A DNA stretch of 40,783 nucleotides. Source: Shewanella benthica (lineage in GTDB: Bacteria; Pseudomonadota; Gammaproteobacteria; Enterobacterales; Shewanellaceae). The notes beneath the pieces were generated by a model that was not told the DNA's origin, ran no database searches, and saw only the letters and a list, made by a program, of their open reading frames with translations. Of the stretch, positions 35,774-40,783 are shown in pieces (the first letter of the stretch is position 1; the number at the start of each line of letters is the position of its first letter). Made by a program: the position numbers and the translations under genes. The DNA lies in the NCBI GenBank assembly GCA_023284085.1, contig JAKVHY010000046.1:1-40783 (forward strand), in the 5' to 3' direction.

Positions 35774-35803
35774 AAGGGAGCCCAATAGGCTCCCTTCTTT
35801 TTA
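35774..35803 (+). terminator. Rho-independent terminator of the protease gene
   Basis: A perfect 9-bp stem (35774-35782 with 35788-35796), a 5-nt loop and a CTTTTT run lie 28 bp past the stop codon. Confidence 0.9.
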
Positions 35804-35859
35804 TCCGTTATTCCATGTTTTAAAAGAACGACTGTCTCAATCAGCTATATCTCAAACAC

Positions 35860-36966
35860 CTATATCTCAAAAACATTGGTCATCACCTTATACAGCTCTG
35901 TGCCTTGATAAACAGATGCCGAAGCAAAATGCAGTATAGGTACACAGTCTTGGTTTAGACTAAGTGGGGTTAACGCACTCTCAGTTCCATACAAATCCAA
36001 TCTCAAAATATTCGCCAAAGGATCACCAGCCTTTAATGGCTCACCGATTTCAGCCAGATACTCGACCATGCCACCGAGAGGCGAATGGTACTTCTTATAG
36101 TCCTTTAGGTAACAGGCATATCTTTTCATCTTAGCCGGAATAAGCTTCTGCTCGATCACGCCGCGATCGCTCAGGTAAGCCAAGATACCTTTAGCATCGA
36201 CCAGAGCATCTTCGAGATTGATATTCTCTTGAGAACCAAGCTCTAAGGTAAAGACAGAAACTGGTACCTTCAAACCCCTTCCCGCTGATTTCATATGCTC
36301 GATGAGCTGCCACCAAGGGCAGAAGATCGATTCATCCATGGCGCCACCAAAATCGTTGGGAATGAGCAAGGTATAGGGAATGGAGAAGAAAGATGCCGCC
36401 TTAGCATCGTATTCAGGACAATATAGGTGTTTGCAAGACTTAGGCCCCGTATGGAGATCTATCACAATATCAGCTCGATGCGCCATCACTTGCAAATTGA
36501 CCGCCTGCTGGTGCCCGGTAGTGATACCCCACTCGTTGTTTAAGCGCGTGTAGCACCCTTCAACCAACATAGCCCTGTATTGAGCGATCAAGTCTGCATC
36601 ACTCAGAGAATCATGCGCCTGATACCAGGCTGCCACATCGATTCCATGATCTAAGTACTCCCGATTCCAGTTGACACCTGTGATAGGATCGAAGCGGCCT
36701 AGGGTGAACTCACCGCTTTTTTGATTAATCCCCAGCGGATTGGCCAGAGGCACCAGTGTGATGTTGCCACATACTGTGTATTGCTCCAGCAATTTCATCA
36801 GCTGATAAATGACTGCATTGCCCTGCACCTCGGCGCCATGTACATTCGCCTGAATATAGACGCTGGGAGCCGTGGCACTTTCGCACTCATAGTTAAATAT
36901 GGGAACAGTGAGATCTTGGCCTGTGGCCAATTCACCTATCTTCAATAATGATTGGGTAAAACTCAT
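35860..36966 (-). CDS. Succinylglutamate desuccinylase/aspartoacylase-family zinc hydrolase
   Basis: 368 residues, cytoplasmic. The M14-type zinc site begins with HGAE (His43, Glu46). A third ligand histidine is in VIDLHTGP, and a catalytic glutamate is likely in FTLELGSQENI. The C-terminal 80 residues (GMVEYLAEIGEPLKAGDPLANI) form the small beta domain of the family. Members deacylate N-acyl amino acids or related small substrates. It is too long for AstE, and no arginine-degradation gene is adjacent, so the substrate is unknown. It lies 57 bp downstream of lysC on the same strand and may be co-transcribed with it. Confidence 0.85.
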   Translation of the reverse strand: MSFTQSLLKIGELATGQDLTVPIFNYECESATAPSVYIQANVHGAEVQGNAVIYQLMKLLEQYTVCGNITLVPLANPLGINQKSGEFTLGRFDPITGVNWNREYLDHGIDVAAWYQAHDSLSDADLIAQYRAMLVEGCYTRLNNEWGITTGHQQAVNLQVMAHRADIVIDLHTGPKSCKHLYCPEYDAKAASFFSIPYTLLIPNDFGGAMDESIFCPWWQLIEHMKSAGRGLKVPVSVFTLELGSQENINLEDALVDAKGILAYLSDRGVIEQKLIPAKMKRYACYLKDYKKYHSPLGGMVEYLAEIGEPLKAGDPLANILRLDLYGTESALTPLSLNQDCVPILHFASASVYQGTELYKVMTNVFEI

Positions 36967-37023
36967 ATTCCATCCTTCACTTCCTATCCTCTCTGTCCTA
37001 AAACTGAGAATCCAGGATTTTTA

Positions 37024-38373
37024 TCACTCAAACAAATTCTGGTGCAACGCTCTGACCACCTGCGCGGCTTCCGACTCGGCGACTAAAACACACAAGTTGT
37101 GCGGGCTAGCTCCCTGACAGATCATGCGCACGTTATGGGGTTCCAGCACTTCAAAAACGCGACGACAAACACCCGGGGTGGATGCGATCTTATTACCAAC
37201 TATGGCAACCAGCGCCAGACCTTCTTCGACTCGTACTTGGCAATGCTGAGATAATTCCTGCAACAGAGACTCACTGAGTAGGCTATTTCCTGCAGAATCG
37301 GACCCAGTCTTATCTAAGGTCAGTGATACATTTACCTCAGAGGTTGTGATCAAGTCGACACTGATCTTATGCCTGGCTAAAGTTGCAAACGTTTCGGCTA
37401 GAAAACCTTGGGCATGGAGCATCTGCAGGCTATGCAGATTGAGTAATGTTTGCTCCCGGCGCACAGTAACCGCTCGATAAACCGGAGCATCTTCAACTTC
37501 ATGACGGATCCAGGTGCCACCTCGCTCAGGCTCTCGGCTAGAACCGACAAAGACTTGAATTTTTTGTCTGACTGCGGGAAGAATGGTGGCAGGATGAAGC
37601 ACCTTAGCGCCAAATGTTGCCATCTCGGCGGCTTCATTGAAACTAATCTCCGCAATAGGGCTGGCTTTAGGTGCGATGCGAGGGTCAGTGGTATAGATGC
37701 CGGCCACATCGGTCCAGATTTCAACGGCAGTCGCCTTCAGGGCCTCGGCTAACAAGGCGGCAGAGTAATCACTCCCCCCACGGCCCAGCGTCGTCGTAGC
37801 GCCAGCATCATTGGCGCCAATAAAGCCTTGAGTCACGATGCGCTGCGAGGATAACAGTGGCGCTAAATACTCAGCGGCTAACAGAGATATTGTCTCTATT
37901 TGTGGTTCGGCTCGACCAAAATGACTATCGGTGCGCATCACCTGACGCACATCGAATGCACTGGCCGCCTCCCCTTTCTCCCTTAGCACTGCGGCAAACA
38001 AAGCCGATGAACATTGCTCACCTTGAGCAAGCAACTCATCCATCCTTGCCTTATTTCTGTTTTTACTCAGTTCTTCACTCAAAACAGAGATACGACTCAA
38101 AACGGTATCGAGTCTTGCGGCAACCTCCTGTGGGCTACCAAGGGAATCTAAGATTTGATATTGAATATGGGCGATCTGTTTAATGAGCTGCATTCTTCGC
38201 TCTTCACCTATGTGCTCTTGGGTCAGCTCCACCAGCAAATTGGTGACACCACTCGAAGCACTCACCACCACAACACGGGTATTAGGATTAGCGAGAATAA
38301 TATCGGCACAACGACTCATGGCGGCATAATCGGCCAATGAGGTACCGCCAAATTTAGCGACAATAAGCGACAT
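37024..38373 (-). CDS. lysC: Lysine-sensitive aspartokinase III
   Basis: 449 residues from the ATG at 38373, the exact E. coli LysC length; GGAGG lies seven bases upstream, and the frame's nine extra codons are not part of the protein. The kinase domain starts VAKFGGTS (Lys7), continues with TTTLGRGGSDYSAALLA and AGIYTTDPRIAP, and ends near 290. Two ACT domains follow (LNLHSLQMLHAQGFLAE, ALVAIVGNKIASTPGV) and bind lysine for feedback inhibition. It phosphorylates aspartate, the first step toward lysine, threonine and methionine. No homoserine dehydrogenase domain is fused. Its leader is a lysine riboswitch. Confidence 0.96.
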   Translation of the reverse strand: MSLIVAKFGGTSLADYAAMSRCADIILANPNTRVVVVSASSGVTNLLVELTQEHIGEERRMQLIKQIAHIQYQILDSLGSPQEVAARLDTVLSRISVLSEELSKNRNKARMDELLAQGEQCSSALFAAVLREKGEAASAFDVRQVMRTDSHFGRAEPQIETISLLAAEYLAPLLSSQRIVTQGFIGANDAGATTTLGRGGSDYSAALLAEALKATAVEIWTDVAGIYTTDPRIAPKASPIAEISFNEAAEMATFGAKVLHPATILPAVRQKIQVFVGSSREPERGGTWIRHEVEDAPVYRAVTVRREQTLLNLHSLQMLHAQGFLAETFATLARHKISVDLITTSEVNVSLTLDKTGSDSAGNSLLSESLLQELSQHCQVRVEEGLALVAIVGNKIASTPGVCRRVFEVLEPHNVRMICQGASPHNLCVLVAESEAAQVVRALHQNLFE

Positions 38374-38522
38374 TACACAGCCTCCGCAGAATGCAGACAC
38401 AGATAAGATTCATTTGAAAATACATAAGGATATAAAACAAACATGATTACACTCCGAACTGACTTCGTTCGAAGAGCCTGGTGCAAAGATTACGCACCCC
38501 AGAGACGGGAAACAGCGATCAC

Positions 38523-38693
38523 CACCAGAAGCTCTCCACCAATAAACAGGTGACAATCTAAGGGGTTCAGCCCTTTCGACCGACATAGAGTAATTCCAAA
38601 TACTCGATATCTCGGCGTTAATCTCCCTCATAAGTCATCATCAGAGTTTGGGCTCTTTAGACTTACTACCTAGTTAACGCTCCTCTTCTGTAC
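38523..38693 (-). promoter_or_regulatory. Lysine riboswitch (L box) in the lysC leader
   Basis: On the minus strand the conserved core is AGAAGAGGAGCG (near 38688), then CGCCGAG (near 38613), GGGCTGA then CCCC (near 38570), TTGTCACC (near 38555) and GGTGGAGAGCTTCTGG closing the P1 helix with the 5' AGAAG. These follow the E. coli lysC aptamer in order and spacing. Binding of lysine should lower lysC expression. Downstream (38374-38522) are two hairpins, one with arms 38480-38484 and 38494-38498, that precede a modest T-rich stretch; whether control is by transcription or translation is not clear. A 73-codon minus-strand frame over the aptamer is not a gene. Confidence 0.93.
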
Positions 38694-38798
38694 CTCGCAC
38701 TCTGTCGTCATTGTTCAAAAAGAGAGCGAGGAAGGAGAAATTATCAAATTTTGGCTGACCAAGCAATGGGAATATCAACTATTGCTGAAATATTTAAG

Positions 38799-39251
38799 CT
38801 AATAATCAAAGTCCGGTAGATCACTCACCAAGTTAACTCGCTTAGAGAAGTCGCCGATGATGAGCTCTTCTTGATAGTCAGCTTGAGAAAACAAACAGGG
38901 TACTAAGGTTAACTGCTTATTATCGACAAAGTAGATCGCATTTTGCTTAAATTTCAACCCCAGATGTGCCGCGCTAAGCTTATCGATAGCGACTGCCCAG
39001 CTTTTTTCCATATGAGTTCGGTCACGGGATGCCCCCACCACGGCACGATAGGGTCGGTTAAATTTCTCTATCGCGAGCAGTAGTTGCCTATCTAAGAGTC
39101 GATTTTGACAAGAGGTGAGGATCTGGCCTTTGGGGTTGTGGGCCGTGATGATTGCAAAAGATAACTGAGAAGATAACGTTTGGGTAAACAGAAATTCGGT
39201 TTCTTGGTAGTACTGCCACAATCGCTTATTTGACTCTATCATCTTGACCAT
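38799..39251 (-). CDS. DUF3293-type small protein
   Basis: About 150 residues. The ATG at 39251 follows GAGGG closely; a second ATG at 39242 sits at a better distance and may be the true start, and a TTG at 39260 is less likely. The segments SFAIITAHNPKGQILTS, VGASRDRTHMEKSWAV and LGLKFKQNAIYFVDNKQLTLV match my memory of the DUF3293 pattern (AxNP-G, N-term Trp, and an E-S motif). No signal peptide or membrane segment is present. Function is unknown. It lies divergent from arcA and upstream of the lysC leader in the same direction. Confidence 0.7.
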   Translation of the reverse strand: MVKMIESNKRLWQYYQETEFLFTQTLSSQLSFAIITAHNPKGQILTSCQNRLLDRQLLLAIEKFNRPYRAVVGASRDRTHMEKSWAVAIDKLSAAHLGLKFKQNAIYFVDNKQLTLVPCLFSQADYQEELIIGDFSKRVNLVSDLPDFDY

Positions 39252-39306
39252 ATCCCTCAATTTGATTGGAATTATTATAGTAAATTTAGTATACCTTCAT
39301 ATAGGC

Positions 39307-39320
39307 GTGATGTAGATCAC
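39307..39320. promoter_or_regulatory. Symmetric CRP/FNR-like site, distal
   Basis: GTGATGTAGATCAC has perfect half-sites (GTGAT/ATCAC) with a 4-bp centre. It matches 8 of 10 core bases of both the CRP (TGTGA-N6-TCACA) and FNR (TTGAT-N4-ATCAA) patterns, so the protein cannot be told from sequence. It lies 47 bp upstream of the DUF3293 start and could serve either direction. Confidence 0.5.
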
Positions 39321-39370
39321 TAAAAGTCATTTTGCAAGACCCTTTAATATCAATCGCTTAGCAAAAAAAG

Positions 39371-39386
39371 TGTGACACAGGTCAAA
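39371..39386 (+). promoter_or_regulatory. CRP-like site upstream of arcA
   Basis: TGTGACACAGGTCAAA matches TGTGA-N6-TCACA in 9 of 10 core positions. Its centre lies about 72 bp before the transcription start predicted from the promoter at 39415-39444, a typical class I activation position. Confidence 0.5.
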
Positions 39387-39414
39387 TCCACAAGGAAATT
39401 TGTTAACATTTCAT

Positions 39415-39444
39415 TTGTTAACAATTGCCTAAAACGAGTACAAT
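39415..39444 (+). promoter_or_regulatory. Probable sigma-70 promoter of arcA
   Basis: TTGTTA (39415-39420) and TACAAT (39439-39444) are separated by 18 bp and would start RNA near 39451, leaving a leader of about 370 nt. The match is good but not unique in this AT-rich region. Confidence 0.45.
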
Positions 39445-39462
39445 AGACCAGTCGGTTGGTTC

Positions 39463-39492
39463 TGCATCATTTATTACTATGATGCATTTTGT
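39463..39492 (+). terminator. Terminator-like hairpin in the arcA leader
   Basis: A perfect 8-bp stem (39463-39470 with 39479-39486) and 8-nt loop is followed by TTTTGTT. It sits just after the predicted transcription start, so it may act as an attenuator or the end of a short RNA. Confidence 0.45.
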
Positions 39493-39817
39493 TACAAGTG
39501 GAACTGACATCGAACTTACAGCCAACCAAATTTCTGTATAAAATGCGACCAGTGCTTAGTTTCGCATTTTAACTTCATAAATATTAATTAATATAGGGAA
39601 CTAACCCTAATATTGTTACTCGAAGTGAATACAGTTCGCGCTCCCATTTATTGAGATACGCATACTTTACTAATCATGGAAGTGTGTTGCTGTTTCAGGC
39701 AGTTTGAAAGCACCTATCGTAGATCAGTAAGCGTCAGCATGACAAGATCGAGCGTATTTAGCACTGATAACACACGCTCATGGTTAGAATAGATTTGAAC
39801 AAATTAGGTAAATTAAT

Positions 39818-40537
39818 ATGCAAAACCCGCACATTCTGATTGTTGAAGATGAAGCCGTTACCCGTAACACGCTAAGAAGTATTTTTGAAGCTGAAGGATA
39901 TGTGGTAACTGAAGCCAATGATGGCGCAGAAATGCATAAAGCCATGCAGGAAAATAAGATCAACTTGGTTGTTATGGATATCAACCTTCCTGGCAAAAAC
40001 GGTCTTCTGTTAGCACGTGAACTTCGTGAAATAAACAATATCGGTCTAATCTTCCTAACGGGCCGAGATAACGAAGTTGACAAAATTTTAGGGCTTGAAA
40101 TTGGTGCAGATGATTATATCACTAAGCCATTCAACCCACGTGAACTGACTATTCGTGCTCGTAACCTATTGAATCGTGTCAATAGCACAGGTACGGAAGC
40201 TGAAGATAAGAACAGTGTTGAGTTCTACCGTTTCAACGGTTGGAGTCTTGAAATCAACAGCCGTTCTTTGGTTAGCCCTCAAGGTGAGCCATACAAGCTG
40301 CCACGTAGTGAATTCCGCGCTATGCTGCATTTTGTTGAGAACCCAGGCAAAATCCTTAGCCGTGCCGACCTTCTAATGAAGATGACAGGCCGTGAGCTTA
40401 AGCCACATGACCGTACCGTTGACGTAACGATTCGTCGTATCCGTAAGCACTTCGAAAGCTTGCCAGATACGCCAGAAATCATCGCCACGATTCACGGTGA
40501 AGGTTATCGTTTCTGCGGTAACTTAGAAGAAGCATAA
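39818..40537 (+). CDS. arcA: Two-component response regulator ArcA
   Basis: 239 residues (E. coli ArcA 238). The receiver domain has the acidic pair Asp11/Glu12, phosphorylation site Asp54 (VVMDINLPGK) and LTGRDNEVDKILGLEIGADDY, a block specific to ArcA. The C-terminal OmpR-type winged helix contains LPRSEFRAMLHFVENPGKILSR and RTVDVTIRRIRKHF. It controls respiratory and central-metabolism genes according to oxygen. No sensor kinase gene is adjacent, as is normal for arcA. A weak AGGT precedes the ATG; the leader is long. Confidence 0.97.
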   Translation: MQNPHILIVEDEAVTRNTLRSIFEAEGYVVTEANDGAEMHKAMQENKINLVVMDINLPGKNGLLLARELREINNIGLIFLTGRDNEVDKILGLEIGADDYITKPFNPRELTIRARNLLNRVNSTGTEAEDKNSVEFYRFNGWSLEINSRSLVSPQGEPYKLPRSEFRAMLHFVENPGKILSRADLLMKMTGRELKPHDRTVDVTIRRIRKHFESLPDTPEIIATIHGEGYRFCGNLEEA

Positions 40538-40581
40538 AGCTAGCGCTTTATACTTGTTAAATAAAAACCAGCCCTTGGGCT

Positions 40582-40616
40582 AATGCCGGTAAGTTAAGCT
40601 TACTGGCATTTTTTAT
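40582..40616 (+). terminator. Rho-independent terminator of arcA
   Basis: A 12-bp stem with one G-U pair (40582-40593 with 40599-40610), a 5-nt loop and six Ts lie 45 bp past the stop codon. The right arm overlaps the end of the leftward transposase frame. A small leftward hairpin with a T run (about 40560-40580) could terminate the transposase. Confidence 0.88.
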
Positions 40617-40782
40617 TTCTGGCATATTTCTGAGGTCTGCGCTTGACCGTCCTAGGGTAAGACCGAGTTCGTCGAGGTTCTAAAATCAGGCTCTCTGCCA
40701 TGTCGTAGAAGTATTTAAGCTGACGAGGAATTGCACCTGGGGTTGAGTAGGGCAAACCCACTAACAGCCTCAAAACATGAGC
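40600..40782 (-). mobile_element. IS4-type transposase, C-terminal fragment (continues past window)
   Basis: The minus strand is open from the window edge to a TAA at 40602-40600, giving 60 residues. The segment LVGLPYSTPGAIPRQLKY and the basic RTRSYPRTVKRRPQKYAR tail match the C-terminal end of IS4-family DDE transposases, where an RSYPR motif precedes a short basic end. The catalytic residues lie outside the window, so the element's completeness is unknown. Its last codons overlap the arcA terminator, so the element's end must lie within or next to it. Confidence 0.75.
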
Positions 40783-40783
40783 C

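Noticed and set aside
38410..38631. 73-codon minus-strand frame upstream of lysC
   Set aside because: It lies over the lysine riboswitch and its platform, and has no family features; the RNA structure explains the sequence.
39401..39421. Two TGTTAA direct repeats before arcA, considered as an ArcA box
   Set aside because: The repeats are 15 bp apart; ArcA sites normally have an 11-bp period.
1..40783. CRISPR arrays, tRNA or rRNA genes, prophage or defence islands
   Set aside because: No regularly spaced repeats, cloverleaf-like sequences or phage/defence proteins were seen on either strand.

Overview
The window looks like chromosomal DNA of a marine gammaproteobacterium, most probably Shewanella or a close relative. 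This rests on several things read directly: LysS, RF2, AhpC/AhpF, LdhA, RluA, AsnC, LysC and ArcA proteins that follow the Escherichia coli family patterns closely, a large secreted S8 protease ending in a GlyGly-CTERM sorting tail, several c-di-GMP proteins, and a moderate-GC, AT-rich-intergenic base composition. The genus is an inference and no database search was possible.

Layout. 1-372: the 3' end of an rluE-type pseudouridine synthase gene, followed by a second, broken copy of the same 3' end. 430-3565: an SGNH esterase and a GAF-like/PAS/PAS/GGDEF/EAL protein. 3862-6644: the prfB-lysS pair, with the classical RF2 programmed frameshift and a strong terminator. 6919-12571: a pentapeptide-repeat potassium-channel fusion, then a very large GC-rich formate dehydrogenase that carries its own GltD-like flavoprotein module. 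12796-15802: chromate transporter, a short GlpD-like FAD enzyme, and a 2-Cys-type OhrR regulator with a perfect palindromic operator. 16147-18730: an OmpA-like periplasmic protein, a thioredoxin plus CcdA-like membrane fusion, and a YjfB-like small protein. 18790-22395: a membrane diguanylate cyclase and the ahpC-ahpF peroxide reductase operon. 22570-26906: a spermidine-synthase-fold protein, dienelactone hydrolase, ldhA, an overlapping membrane protein/methyltransferase pair and a small membrane protein. 27191-30112: a small secreted two-cysteine protein and a CadC-like membrane regulator with a beta-propeller sensor. 30322-35803: rluA, asnC and the S8 protease. 35860-38693: an aspartoacylase-family peptidase, then lysC behind a lysine riboswitch. 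38799-40783: a DUF3293-type protein, arcA with a long leader and CRP/FNR-like sites, and the 3' end of an IS4-type transposase.

How the genes work together. Most of the window is core metabolism and stress response in short transcription units. Translation (lysS, prfB, rluA, rluE), amino acid supply (lysC and its riboswitch, asnC), peroxide and thiol redox (ahpCF, ohrR, Trx-CcdA fusion), anaerobic or fermentative metabolism (formate dehydrogenase, ldhA, arcA) and c-di-GMP signalling are all represented. I found no CRISPR array, tRNA, rRNA, prophage or defence island. The points that most deserve a second look are the rluE tail duplication whose coding differences are all silent, the permuted DsbD-like fusion, the self-contained formate dehydrogenase, the orphan OhrR with its operator, and the structured lysC and arcA leaders.
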